NCBI RefSeq assembly: GCF_002953215.1
Contig: NZ_CP026378.1
Span: forward strand, 1,656,540 to 1,720,539
Reading direction: 5' to 3'
Length of the DNA: 64,000 nt
Source: Mixta calida
Lineage (GTDB): Bacteria > Pseudomonadota > Gammaproteobacteria > Enterobacterales > Enterobacteriaceae
Part shown: piece by piece, positions 9,493 through 18,316 of the stretch
Layout of the letters: the number at the start of each line of letters is the position of its first letter
How positions within the stretch are numbered: position 1 is the first letter of the stretch
Position numbers and translations under genes: made by a program
Notes under the pieces: model-generated
Databases searched by the model: none
The model's input: only the letters and a program-made list of their open reading frames with translations
What the model was told of the DNA's origin: nothing

Positions 9493-10092
9493 CTATCCGT
9501 TCAGCTTTACCGCCAGACGGGCGACATGCTCGCCCTGAAAGCGGGCGATATTCAGTTCTTCTTCCGAGGGCTGTCGCGAGCCGTCGCCGCCGGCGTAGGT
9601 CGATGCGCCATAAGGCGTGCCGCCGCGCACCTGACCAATATCGAACAGCTCCTTCGTGCCGTAGCCGATGGGAACGATTACCATGCCGTGATGGGCCAGC
9701 GTCGTCCAGGTTGAAGAAATCGTATGCTCTTGCCCGCCGCCGGTGCCGGTAGAGGTAAAAACGCTGGCCAGCTTGCCGTAAAGCGCGCCGGAAGCCCAGA
9801 GTCCGCCGGTGCGGTCAAGGAAGGTGCGCATCTGACCTGACATATTGCCGAAACGGGTAGGGGTGCCGAAAATAATGGCGTCATACTGAGGCAGTTCTTC
9901 TGGCGTGGCTTCCGGCGCGTCCTGATCGGTTTTACCGCCCACCTGAGCAAAGCGCTCAGCGTCCATGGTCTCCGGTACGCGCTTCACGATGACTTCAGCG
10001 CCCTCTACCTTACTCGCGCCTTCGGCTACCGCTTTCGCCATCGTTTCAACATGTCCGTACATTGAATAGTAAAGCACCAGAATTTTCGCCAT
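9493..10092 (-). CDS. wrbA: NAD(P)H:quinone oxidoreductase WrbA
   Basis: The 199-residue flavodoxin-like protein reduces quinones using FMN and NAD(P)H. The FMN phosphate-binding loop is visible as [12 protein letters not shown] (about 8-19), and the [14 protein letters not shown] block is at about 76-90. Length matches the family (198 in E. coli). Confidence 0.96.
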   Translation of the reverse strand: MAKILVLYYSMYGHVETMAKAVAEGASKVEGAEVIVKRVPETMDAERFAQVGGKTDQDAPEATPEELPQYDAIIFGTPTRFGNMSGQMRTFLDRTGGLWASGALYGKLASVFTSTGTGGGQEHTISSTWTTLAHHGMVIVPIGYGTKELFDIGQVRGGTPYGASTYAGGDGSRQPSEEELNIARFQGEHVARLAVKLNG

Positions 10093-10163
10093 TATTCGAC
10101 TCCCTGTTGCATAGTGTCTGATGTGATATCTAACGACTTAACCGATTTTTTCAGTCAGATCGT

Positions 10164-10253
10164 TTATTTCTTGGTGGTATCCGGTTTTTTATCACCTGAT
10201 TCCGGCGCCTGTTTCGGATCGTCTTTACTCTGCTGGGATTGATTCTGGGTCAT
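10164..10253 (-). CDS. Very small hydrophilic protein (29 residues)
   Basis: The ATG at 10253 is preceded by AGGAGAACGTT, a strong ribosome binding site, and encodes a 29-residue Gln/Lys/Asp/Pro-rich peptide (starts MTQNQSQQSK, ends KKPDTTKK). It has no hydrophobic segment. It is divergent from the EamA gene and upstream of wrbA. E. coli has a different small gene (ymdF) near here. Function is unknown; the ribosome binding site and start make it a plausible gene. Confidence 0.55.
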   Translation of the reverse strand: MTQNQSQQSKDDPKQAPESGDKKPDTTKK

Positions 10254-10395
10254 AACGTTCTCCTGTAGCAATGAAAGATAACAACAGTAAATGAGTATAG
10301 AAGAAGACAGCGAGCTTGCCTGGACGCATCGCAGGATTGACCTGCCGCGCCGGGAAAAGCACACTGTCAGCCTCTTTTTTCAGGACTTTCTGAAT

Positions 10396-11319
10396 ATGAA
10401 CGGTCGTTTATCACGTTACAAATGGCGTCTCACCCTGCCGGAAGCCATTCTGATTTTTATCACTATGATCTGGGGCGGCACCTTTATGGTGGTGCATCAC
10501 GCCATGACCATGAGCGGGCCGTTCTTTTTTGTCGGTGTGCGTTTCGCTACCGCCGCCTCGCTGCTGCTGCTTTTTTCTCTGCGCGGCCTGGGGCGTTTTA
10601 CGCGCCGCGAGCTCATGGCGGGGTTGTGGATCGGCATCGCCATCGGCTGCGGCTATGGTCTGCAAACCTGGGGTATGCAAACCATTTCCGGCAGCCAGTC
10701 CGCCTTTATCACCGCGCTCTATGTGCCGTTGGTGCCGCTGCTGCAATGGATCTTTTTAGGCAAAATGCCGGGGCTGATGTCCTGGTGCGGCGTCGCGCTC
10801 GCCTTCGGTGGATTGCTGCTGGTGGCGGGGCCGGAAAGCGGCGGGCTGGCCTTTAGCCAGGGCGAACTGGCGACGCTGCTCAGCACGCTGGCGATTGCGG
10901 CGGAGATCATTTTAATCAGCGCCTGCGCCGGCAAGGTGGATATCCGGCGCGTCACCATCGTGCAGCTGGCGGTAGCCTCGATCTTCTCCTTTATGCTGAT
11001 GGCGCCGAACGGGGAGCAGGTGCCGACCATGTCGCCTTATCTCTGGGGCAGCGCGCTGGGATTAGGCCTGGCCAGCGCGTTGATTCAGGTCACCATGAAC
11101 TGGGCGCAGCGCAGCGTGTCGCCGACCCGCGCGACGGTCATCTACGCGGGCGAGCCGGTCTGGGCTGGCGTGGTGGGGCGCATTGCTGGCGAGCGTCTGC
11201 CCGGCGCGGCACTGCTGGGCGGCGCGCTCATCATGCTGGGCGTCCTGGTAAGTGAAATAAGGCTGAAAAGGCGGGCAGAGGCGGCGCCCGCCGTCCGGCA
11301 AAATATCCGGGAAGAGTAA
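10396..11319 (+). CDS. EamA/DMT-superfamily transporter
   Basis: The protein has 307 residues from the ATG at 10396 (MNGRLSRYKW), chosen because the longer frame from 10291 adds a charged segment overlapping the promoter region of the small divergent gene. It has about ten transmembrane segments in two EamA repeats. These proteins export metabolites or amino acids across the inner membrane; the substrate is unknown. It converges on rutG with only 3 bp between stops. Confidence 0.8.
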   Translation: MNGRLSRYKWRLTLPEAILIFITMIWGGTFMVVHHAMTMSGPFFFVGVRFATAASLLLLFSLRGLGRFTRRELMAGLWIGIAIGCGYGLQTWGMQTISGSQSAFITALYVPLVPLLQWIFLGKMPGLMSWCGVALAFGGLLLVAGPESGGLAFSQGELATLLSTLAIAAEIILISACAGKVDIRRVTIVQLAVASIFSFMLMAPNGEQVPTMSPYLWGSALGLGLASALIQVTMNWAQRSVSPTRATVIYAGEPVWAGVVGRIAGERLPGAALLGGALIMLGVLVSEIRLKRRAEAAPAVRQNIREE

Positions 11320-11322
11320 AAG

Positions 11323-12654
11323 CTAGCGATGCTGACGCGCGATGCCCGCTTCAGCTATCGGCGTCGCGCGGCGTCGGCGCAGGATAGCATGCAGCAGTAT
11401 TGCGCCAAAGGTGGCGGTGCCGATGCCGCCGAGCGTAAAGTCGCCGATTTTCAATGCGAAGTCGCCCGCGCCGAGCACCAGCGTGACTGCCACCATAATC
11501 AGGCTGCCGTTCTGGCTCAGATCCACCTGATTTTGCACCCAGATGCGCGCGCCCGCTACGGCGATCAGGCCGAACACCACAATCGAGGCGCCGCCGATAA
11601 CCGGTGCGGGGATGGTGTGGATCAGCGCGCCGAACTTCGGCGAAAATCCGAGCAGCAGCGCGATAAAGGCGGCGGCGACAAAGGCCAGCGTCGAATAAAC
11701 ACGCGTCACCGCCATTACGCCGATATTTTCGGCATAGGTGGTGACGCCACTGCCGCCCATGCTGCCGGAAAGCAGCGTCGCCAGCCCGTCGCCGACAAAC
11801 GCGCGTCCGATCCAGGGGTCGAGATTACGTCCGGTCATCGCGGCCACCGCCTTGATATGGCCGAGATTCTCCGCCACCAGGATCACCGCCACCGGCGCGA
11901 TTAGCATGATAGCGGAAGCGGAAAAGATCGGCGCGGTAATCTGCGGCAGGCCCAGCCAGGGCGCCTGCGCTACCAGGCTGAAATCCACCGGCGTGCCCAG
12001 TCCCAGCCCGTTGGTCAACAGCGCGTAGACGCCCCAGGCCGCAATCAGCCCCACCAGAATCAGCAGGCGCTGGATCATGCCGCGCGTAAACACCGCCGCC
12101 GAACCGATGCAGAGGATAGTCAGCACCGCCATCCAGCTGTCGAATATCGACGCTGAGACGCTGCGTACCGCTATCGGCGCCAGGTTCAGACCAATCGCCA
12201 TCACCACCGCGCCAGTGACTACGGGCGGCATCAGCCGCTCGATCCAGCGCGTTCCCGCTTTCATCACGATAACGCCGATCAGCGTATAGAGCAGGCCGCA
12301 GGCGATGATGCCGCCCAGCGCCACGCCGAGGTGCGGATTCAGCCCCTGACCATTGAAGCCGGTGACGGCGATCACCACGCCGACAAACGCGGCGCTGGAG
12401 CCCAGATAGCTGGGTACCCGACCGCCGGTGATAAGGAAAAACAGCAGCGTACCGATGCCGGACATCATGATCGACAGATTGGGGTCCAGCCCCATCAGCA
12501 GCGGCATCAGCACCGTGGCGCCAAACATCGCCACCGCGTGCTGCAGGCCGAGGATCAGCGTCTGTCCGGCAGGGAGCGTCTCATCGGGCGCAACAATGCC
12601 CGTCTCGCCGACCGCTATTTTTTTATGCCATTGAGGAAACCACGAACGGGCCAT
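11323..12654 (-). CDS. rutG: Uracil/pyrimidine permease RutG
   Basis: The 443-residue nucleobase:cation symporter-2 family permease probably imports uracil (or thymine) for the Rut pathway. The start is at MARSWFPQWH (12654), preceded by GCAGGAG, rather than the longer frame into rutF. Twelve to fourteen membrane segments are seen, with family motifs GLQHAVAMFGATVLMP and AENLGHI. It is the last gene of the rut operon. Confidence 0.95.
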   Translation of the reverse strand: MARSWFPQWHKKIAVGETGIVAPDETLPAGQTLILGLQHAVAMFGATVLMPLLMGLDPNLSIMMSGIGTLLFFLITGGRVPSYLGSSAAFVGVVIAVTGFNGQGLNPHLGVALGGIIACGLLYTLIGVIVMKAGTRWIERLMPPVVTGAVVMAIGLNLAPIAVRSVSASIFDSWMAVLTILCIGSAAVFTRGMIQRLLILVGLIAAWGVYALLTNGLGLGTPVDFSLVAQAPWLGLPQITAPIFSASAIMLIAPVAVILVAENLGHIKAVAAMTGRNLDPWIGRAFVGDGLATLLSGSMGGSGVTTYAENIGVMAVTRVYSTLAFVAAAFIALLLGFSPKFGALIHTIPAPVIGGASIVVFGLIAVAGARIWVQNQVDLSQNGSLIMVAVTLVLGAGDFALKIGDFTLGGIGTATFGAILLHAILRRRRATPIAEAGIARQHR

Positions 12655-12692
12655 TTTATTCTCCTGCAAAAGGATGATGTGCCGCGACGGCG

Positions 12693-13217
12693 TTAGCTGG
12701 CTTCCCGCCGCAGCAGGTGATGGTAGTCGCGATCGAACCAAATCAGGCCGGATCCCTGTTGGCTGCAAACCAGCGCCTGCGCTTCGCAAAACAGAATATC
12801 GTGCGTGCCGACGCTGACCGTATGGCTGATGCGACAATCAAAAGAGGCGACGGCGCCGTTCAGAATCGGCGCGCCCGTCGCCAGCGTACGCCAGTCGGCG
12901 GTGAGAAAGCGCGCCTCCATCGGCGTTTTGCCGCCGAACAGATTCGACAGCGCCTCATGACCGGCGGCCAGCGTATTGACGCACAGCACCTGATTTTGCG
13001 AAAACGCCGGCCAGACCGAAGCGGATCGGTTAAGGCAGACCAGCAGCGTAGGCGGCGTATCGGTCACGCTGCAAACGGCTGAGGCGGTAAAACCGGCGCG
13101 CCCGCCTGGTCCGTCGGTGGTAACGATATTAACGGCGGCGCCCAGCCGCGACATGGCGTTGCGAAAATCTTGTTTCTCCACGGCGGTCAGCGAGGAGACT
13201 AAAGCGGATGACAACAT
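12693..13217 (-). CDS. rutF: Flavin reductase RutF
   Basis: This 174-residue flavin reductase supplies reduced FMN to RutA. Family features are visible: the [21 protein letters not shown] region (24 on) and the [10 protein letters not shown] stretch near residue 137. It follows rutD directly (18 bp), where E. coli has rutE in between. Confidence 0.95.
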   Translation of the reverse strand: MLSSALVSSLTAVEKQDFRNAMSRLGAAVNIVTTDGPGGRAGFTASAVCSVTDTPPTLLVCLNRSASVWPAFSQNQVLCVNTLAAGHEALSNLFGGKTPMEARFLTADWRTLATGAPILNGAVASFDCRISHTVSVGTHDILFCEAQALVCSQQGSGLIWFDRDYHHLLRREAS

Positions 13218-13235
13218 AGTGACTCCTTAATCGGC

Positions 13236-14048
13236 TCAGGCGACGCGGCTGGCGTCCTGCGAAGCGGTCACCGGCGTGGCGTCGAGCCAGGCCAGCAGCA
13301 GTGAATTAAAGGTGGCGCTGTCGGTAACGCTCATCGCGTGGCCGCCCCAGTCCATCTGGCGCAGCGAGGCATTGGGCAGCGCGTGGCAGAGCTGCTGCGA
13401 GCAGGGCCAGGGCACCAGCAGATCGTCTCGCGCGCAGATCGCCAGCACTGGCTGCGTGATGAGGGCGGCCAGCAGCTGAAAGTCGGCGCTCATCAGCGCG
13501 TTCAGGCGGCGTAGCAGATTTTCCATTCCCTGAAAATGCGCGCACTGCAGCGCCTCTTCCGCTTCAATGCGCGCCTGATTGGCGGAGAGCCAGTCGGCGG
13601 GATAGAGAAACAGCGGCTGCGCACGCACGTAGGCATCCACCCCAGCGTTAAGCAGCAGATCCTGACGTACCTGGAAGCAGCGGCGCGTATGGGCGTCCAG
13701 CGTCAGCCAGCCGTTGGCCACCACCAGCCGCTTTACGCGCGCGGGGTAATCGAGCGCCAGCTGTAGCCCGATCAGCCCGCCCAGCGCGTGTCCCATCAGA
13801 TCGAAACGCGCGATGCCCGCCTCGCTCAGCGCCTGCGCCAGTTCGGCGGCCATATCGTGCAGGCTGTAGCCCTCCGGCAGGCTATCGGGGCTATTGCCGG
13901 TGCCGCGCTGATCGTAAGTTACCAACCGGTAACGCTGTTGCAACGCCGGTATCTGCGGCAACCAGAAGCTGCCCAGGCCGCCGAGACCGGCAGAAAGCAC
14001 CATTACCGGGGCGTCGCTGTCGCTGCGGCCGGAAATCTCAATATGCAT
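13236..14048 (-). CDS. rutD: Alpha/beta hydrolase RutD (aminoacrylate/carbamate step)
   Basis: The 270-residue alpha/beta hydrolase-fold protein acts in the pyrimidine pathway after RutC/RutB steps. The nucleophile elbow reads GHALGG (86-91) with Ala88 where a catalytic Ser would normally sit, so a classical Ser hydrolase mechanism is not expected; to my recollection this Ala also occurs in E. coli RutD. A C-terminal WGGHAMSV supplies the usual His position. It lies 7 bp after rutC. Confidence 0.93.
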   Translation of the reverse strand: MHIEISGRSDSDAPVMVLSAGLGGLGSFWLPQIPALQQRYRLVTYDQRGTGNSPDSLPEGYSLHDMAAELAQALSEAGIARFDLMGHALGGLIGLQLALDYPARVKRLVVANGWLTLDAHTRRCFQVRQDLLLNAGVDAYVRAQPLFLYPADWLSANQARIEAEEALQCAHFQGMENLLRRLNALMSADFQLLAALITQPVLAICARDDLLVPWPCSQQLCHALPNASLRQMDWGGHAMSVTDSATFNSLLLAWLDATPVTASQDASRVA

Positions 14049-14055
14049 AAACGCC

Positions 14056-14442
14056 TCACTTAGCGATATGGGCGGTGGTGGCGATCTCGATCAGCGCTTC
14101 AGGCTTCACCAGTCCGCACTGAATACAGAAGCGGGCGGGCTTATCTCCAGGGAAATAGTCCGCGTAGACCTGATTGATGGCGGCGTAATGCTGCCAGTCG
14201 GTGAGAAACAGCGCGTTGAAGGTCACATCTTCCAGCGTGCCGCCTGCCGTTTCGATCACCCCTTTGATGATCTCCAGCACGTGACGCGTCTGCGCTGCCG
14301 CATCGCCCGGATAAACCACGTTGTTCTGCGCGTCGAACGGCAGCGTGCCGGAGACATAGAGCACGCCGTCCGCCAGCGCGCCGGGCGAAAAGGGCGCTAT
14401 CGGCGCGCCGCTGCCGGGAGGAATAATCACTTGTTTAGGCAT
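14056..14442 (-). CDS. rutC: RutC (YjgF/RidA family)
   Basis: This 128-residue RidA-fold protein acts on 3-aminoacrylate-type intermediates of uracil breakdown. The family pattern is visible in the first half ([21 protein letters not shown]) and the ring-forming R at FCIQCGL vicinity. It is spaced 11 bp from rutB and 7 bp from rutD in the operon. Confidence 0.95.
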   Translation of the reverse strand: MPKQVIIPPGSGAPIAPFSPGALADGVLYVSGTLPFDAQNNVVYPGDAAAQTRHVLEIIKGVIETAGGTLEDVTFNALFLTDWQHYAAINQVYADYFPGDKPARFCIQCGLVKPEALIEIATTAHIAK

Positions 14443-14453
14443 AACGGCGTTCC

Positions 14454-15206
14454 TTATTGCGCAGCGGCGCAGGTTGATTGTTGCAGAGCCTCATGCCCGG
14501 CCAGCGCCGTGCAGAAAGTGCTGACGTCCGAGACCCAGCCGAAAAAGGTTTCAATATTGAAAATCGCCGCCTGCTGAGCGAAAGGCGGGCCCGCCTGATG
14601 GGTAGCGTCTTCCAGCACGATGCCGAAATATTCCAGAAAGAAGCCGTCGCGCAGCGTTGACTCCACGCAGACGTTGGTAGCGATGCCGGTAAACACCAGA
14701 TGACGAATGCCGCGGCTGCGCAGCATGCCGTCCAGCGGCGTATGGTAGAAACCGCTGTAGCGCGGCTTCGGCAGCACGATATCGCCCGGCTGCGGCTGTA
14801 GCCGTTCTACCAGCGCATAGTCCCAGCCGCCTTTAGCCAGTAGCTTGCCCTGCAGTTCCGGGCGTCGGCGCATGGTTTTTAGCGCGTTCGATTTATGAAA
14901 GTTTGGCGATCCGGCGTCGCCCGCCTCAATATATTGTTCGTCCCAGCCGTTCTGAAACCAGATAATCTGAAGGCCGGCGGCGCGTGCGGCGCTGACCGCA
15001 ATGGCGATATTTTCAATTACCGGCTGCGTGGTCGAAACATCAAATCCCGCGAGGTCGAGATAGCCGCCCGGTGTGGCGTAGGCGTTCTGCATATCCACCA
15101 CGATCAGCGCGGTTTGCGCGGGTGGAAAAACGATCGCTTCAGGACGGGCGGGCAGGGTGACGGCCGCCTGCTGACTGGCGCTGGCGCAGATAACCGGCTT
15201 CATCAT
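14454..15206 (-). CDS. rutB: Ureidoacrylate amidohydrolase RutB
   Basis: The 250-residue isochorismatase-like cysteine hydrolase cleaves ureidoacrylate to aminoacrylate and carbamate. Visible are the catalytic Asp in IVVDMQNAY and the nucleophile Cys in [11 protein letters not shown]. Its start overlaps the rutA stop, indicating translational coupling. It is slightly longer than the E. coli protein at both ends. Confidence 0.95.
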   Translation of the reverse strand: MMKPVICASASQQAAVTLPARPEAIVFPPAQTALIVVDMQNAYATPGGYLDLAGFDVSTTQPVIENIAIAVSAARAAGLQIIWFQNGWDEQYIEAGDAGSPNFHKSNALKTMRRRPELQGKLLAKGGWDYALVERLQPQPGDIVLPKPRYSGFYHTPLDGMLRSRGIRHLVFTGIATNVCVESTLRDGFFLEYFGIVLEDATHQAGPPFAQQAAIFNIETFFGWVSDVSTFCTALAGHEALQQSTCAAAQ

Positions 15207-16294
15207 GCCACCTCCTGCGCAGCCTGAGTCAGATGGGCGCGGCAGGCGAGCAGTGGCTGAATACGTTCGCCAAACGCTTCGATGCCCGGCAGGAAATCAT
15301 CAAAGGTCAGCAGCACGCCCTGCGTGCCTTCAACCTGCGCGACCTCATCCAGCATGCGCGCCACATTGGCATACGAGCCGACCAGCGTGCCCATATTGAT
15401 ATTCACGGCGGAGGTCGGATCGGCCATCTGTCGCACGTTAGTATTGCTGCCGGAACGCTTATCCTGCTGGCTTTGCATGGTCAGCCACGCCAGCGCTTCC
15501 TCGTCAGCGCCCGCCTTGTAATGCTCCCATTTGGCGCGCGCCGCCTCATCGGTTTCATCGGCGATAATCATAAACAGCACGAAAGAGCCAACGTCACGCT
15601 GCTCAGCGTCAGCCGCCGCCTTCATGCGCGCCGCAGTGGAGGCAAAAGCGGCGGGCGTGTTGACTCCTTTGCCGAAGCAGAAATTGTAATCGGCGTGGCG
15701 GGCGGAGAAGGCCATGCCGGCATCGCTCTGACCGGCGCAGATCACCTTCATCGATTTGCGCGGACGCGGGCTGAGGCGGCAATCGTTCATGGTAAAAAAC
15801 TCGCCTTTCAGATCGCTTTTGCCGCTGCCCCAGAGGTCGCGCAGCACGGTGACATATTCGGTGAGATAGTCGTAGCGCCGGGTGAAATAGTCGTCGCCGG
15901 GCCACAGGCCCATTTGCTCATACTCCGGCTTCTGCCAGCCGGTCACCAGGTTGACGCCGAAGCGGCCTTCGGCGATGGAATCAATGGTGGCAGCCATGCG
16001 CGCCACGATGGCTGGCGGCAGCGTCAATGTTGCCGCCGTAGCGTAGATTTCGATGCGTGACGTCACCGCCGCCAGGCCCGCCATCAGCGTGAAGGATTCA
16101 AGATTATGATCCCAGAATTCGGTTTTGCCGCCGAAGCCGCGTAGCTTGATCATCGATAGCGCGAAATCGAAATGGTAATGCTCCGCTTTTTGTACGATCG
16201 CCTTATTGAGTTCGAATGTGGGCATATATTGCGGCGCGTTGCTGGAAATCAGCCAGCCGTTGTTACCGACAGGAATAAAGATGCCTATTTTCAT
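15203..16294 (-). CDS. rutA: Pyrimidine monooxygenase RutA
   Basis: The 363-residue luciferase-like flavin monooxygenase opens the uracil or thymine ring using FMNH2 from RutF and O2. The N-terminus [18 protein letters not shown] is characteristic. It is the first gene of rutABCDFG, about 70 bp downstream of a sigma-54-type promoter and divergent from rutR. Confidence 0.97.
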   Translation of the reverse strand: MKIGIFIPVGNNGWLISSNAPQYMPTFELNKAIVQKAEHYHFDFALSMIKLRGFGGKTEFWDHNLESFTLMAGLAAVTSRIEIYATAATLTLPPAIVARMAATIDSIAEGRFGVNLVTGWQKPEYEQMGLWPGDDYFTRRYDYLTEYVTVLRDLWGSGKSDLKGEFFTMNDCRLSPRPRKSMKVICAGQSDAGMAFSARHADYNFCFGKGVNTPAAFASTAARMKAAADAEQRDVGSFVLFMIIADETDEAARAKWEHYKAGADEEALAWLTMQSQQDKRSGSNTNVRQMADPTSAVNINMGTLVGSYANVARMLDEVAQVEGTQGVLLTFDDFLPGIEAFGERIQPLLACRAHLTQAAQEVA

Positions 16295-16375
16295 GTGAAA
16301 CCCTCATAGTGGATGTTTCCCGATCGCGCTGCGGTGCATCCTGCCTCCTGTTCCGGCGGCGCTCAGAAGGAGGAA

Positions 16376-16391
16376 AGCAAAGGCTGTGCCA
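16376..16391 (-). promoter_or_regulatory. Sigma-54 (-24/-12) promoter of the rut operon
   Basis: On the minus strand this reads TGGCACAGCCTTTGCT. It matches the RpoN consensus TGGCACG-N4-TTGCW at all but one position, with GG and GC separated by the required 10 bp. The predicted start near 16364 leaves a leader of about 70 nt before rutA. Nitrogen (NtrC) control of rut is known in E. coli, which supports the call. Confidence 0.75.
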
Positions 16392-16465
16392 TAAAAGATA
16401 AAAAGAAGATAATCAAACAGATAACCCAAAATAAGTAGCTAATGCGCCAGCGCGTTGCGCCAAAA

Positions 16466-16481
16466 CAGACCATTTGGTCAA
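16466..16481. promoter_or_regulatory. RutR operator
   Basis: CAGACCATTTGGTCAA matches the RutR site TTGACCANNTGGTCAA in 14 of 16 positions, with an uninterrupted GACCA/TGGTC dyad. It lies between the divergent rutA and rutR genes. Confidence 0.75.
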
Positions 16482-16596
16482 AACGCTTTGCACAAAAATC
16501 AGGCGGGAAAGAGGGCCATGTGCAGAGGCTGACGCAGCTTTCCCTATCTCTGCTAAGATGCAGCGCGAACAGTTGCAGAGAAAGGAGCGGGAAAAA

Positions 16597-17235
16597 ATGG
16601 AAAACAAGACACCCACGCGGCGCGCGCGGGCGGTGGCGGCGAAGCGCTCGGCGATCCTTGACGCCGCGCTTGAGTACTTTTCACAGTTCGGCATGCACGG
16701 TACCAGCCTGGATAAAGTGGCCGAGCGCGCTGGCGTCTCGAAAACCAACCTGCTCTACTATTTTCCCTCGAAAGAGGCGCTCTATATCGCCGTGCTGAAA
16801 GAGATTCTGGATGTCTGGCTGGCGCCGCTGCGCGCGCTGCGTGAAGATCAGGACCCGCTGGCGGCGATTCGTCACTATATTCAGCTCAAGCTGGAGGTAT
16901 CGCGTGACCATCCTCAGGCCTCCCGACTTTTCTGTCTGGAGATGCTGCAGGGCGCGCCGCTGTTAAAGGCAGAGCTGGAAGGCGATCTCAAGGCACTGAT
17001 TGACGAAAAGTCGCGCGTCATTGAAAACTGGATCGTGCAGAAGCGTTTGGCGCCGGTAGAGCCGCAGCATCTGATTTTTATGCTCTGGGCGACGACGCAG
17101 CACTACGCGGATTTCTCCGCGCAGGTTGAGGCGATTACCGGACGCACCCTGAACGATGAGGAATTTTTCCAGCAGGCAGTCGCCAATGTGCAGCATATGG
17201 TGATTGAAGGCATTCGTATCCGCCCGGCGCCTTAA
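16597..17235 (+). CDS. rutR: TetR-family regulator RutR
   Basis: The 212-residue TetR-type repressor has its N-terminal HTH at about 20-65 (GTSLDKVAERAGVSKTNLLYYF). RutR senses uracil/thymine and represses the rut operon. The start was set at MENKTPTRRA after AAGGAG, because the longer frame runs through the operator. It is divergent from rutA with the operator in between. Confidence 0.95.
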   Translation: MENKTPTRRARAVAAKRSAILDAALEYFSQFGMHGTSLDKVAERAGVSKTNLLYYFPSKEALYIAVLKEILDVWLAPLRALREDQDPLAAIRHYIQLKLEVSRDHPQASRLFCLEMLQGAPLLKAELEGDLKALIDEKSRVIENWIVQKRLAPVEPQHLIFMLWATTQHYADFSAQVEAITGRTLNDEEFFQQAVANVQHMVIEGIRIRPAP

Positions 17236-17303
17236 AAACTTTACGTTCAGCGCGACGGAACCCTGCCAGGCTTATAGCGTTACGTTTCAACGCAGGAGCA
17301 AGC

Positions 17304-18269
17304 ATGGATTCCGTTTCGCAACTGGTTCTCGGCGCGTCGGTGACGATGGCTGTCATGGGCCGACGCGCGCTGCTCTGGCAGTCGGCGCTGGTGGGCGCGT
17401 TCTGCGGCACGCTGCCCGATCTGGATGTGTTTCTTGACCATGGCGATGCCATAAGAAACATGACGCTGCATCGCACCGAAAGTCATGCGCTGATCTGGCT
17501 GACGCTCCTCTCTCCGCTGCTCGCCTGGCTTACCGCCGGCGTGCTGAAGCAAACTTTCCAGTGGGCCCGCTGGTGGCCAGCCGTCTGGCTGGCGCTGATT
17601 ACTCATCCGTTGCTCGATCTGATGACGGTGTACGGTACTCAGCTGGGCTTGCCGTTTACCGACTATCCCTGGGCCATCGGCAGCATCTTTATTGTTGATC
17701 CGCTCTATACGCTGCCGCTAATAATCGGTCTGATTGCCGCCCTGTGGCGTCGCCAACCGCGCTGGAGCCGCGTCGGGCTGGCGATCAGCTCGCTTTATCT
17801 GCTCTGGAGCATGGCGGCGCAGGGCATCGCGACGCATCAGGTTGCGCCGCAAATCGCACGGCAGGTGGGAGGCAATGCGCGGCTGCTGGTTACCCCGACC
17901 GCCTTTAATACGCTGGTCTGGCGCGTGGTGGCGGTCACGCCGGAGCGTTACTATGAAGGCTACTGGTCGCTGTTTTCGCCGCAGCGCCCGTTGCAGCTCA
18001 GCGCGCACGATCGCGGCGCGGGGCTTTATCAACAGTGGAAAGGGGACTGGGCGGTAGAGAGGGTGGCCTGGTTCAGCCACGGCTTTTTTGCGCTGCGTGA
18101 GCATGACGGCAATCTGCTTATCAGCGATCTGCGCATGGGCGAAGCGCCCCATTTCACGTTTACTTTCAATCTGGGCGCGCCGCAGGCGCGGGATCTGCAT
18201 CCGGCGCGATTGCCTTCTGAACGGCCGTCGCTGACGGAAATGTGGCGGACGCTGCGTCAGCGCTTGTAA
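17304..18269 (+). CDS. YdjM-like metal-dependent hydrolase, membrane protein
   Basis: The 321-residue inner-membrane protein belongs to the YdjM/YbcI (DUF457) type. Conserved acidic/His motifs are visible: GTLPDLDVF (35-43), HRTESHAL (56-63) and THPLLD. At least four membrane helices are followed by a soluble C-terminal part. The family is called membrane-bound metal-dependent hydrolase; no physiological substrate is known to me. It follows rutR by about 70 bp. Confidence 0.8.
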   Translation: MDSVSQLVLGASVTMAVMGRRALLWQSALVGAFCGTLPDLDVFLDHGDAIRNMTLHRTESHALIWLTLLSPLLAWLTAGVLKQTFQWARWWPAVWLALITHPLLDLMTVYGTQLGLPFTDYPWAIGSIFIVDPLYTLPLIIGLIAALWRRQPRWSRVGLAISSLYLLWSMAAQGIATHQVAPQIARQVGGNARLLVTPTAFNTLVWRVVAVTPERYYEGYWSLFSPQRPLQLSAHDRGAGLYQQWKGDWAVERVAWFSHGFFALREHDGNLLISDLRMGEAPHFTFTFNLGAPQARDLHPARLPSERPSLTEMWRTLRQRL

Positions 18270-18273
18270 ACAA

Positions 18274-18299
18274 AAAGGGCGAACCGCCGTTCGCCCTTT
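18274..18299. terminator. Bidirectional terminator between the YdjM-like gene and cycA
   Basis: AAAGGGCGAA (18274-18283) pairs with TTCGCCCTTT (18290-18299) around a CCGCCG loop, between convergent genes. Confidence 0.75.
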
Positions 18300-18316
18300 G
18301 CAATGTTAATCTCTGG

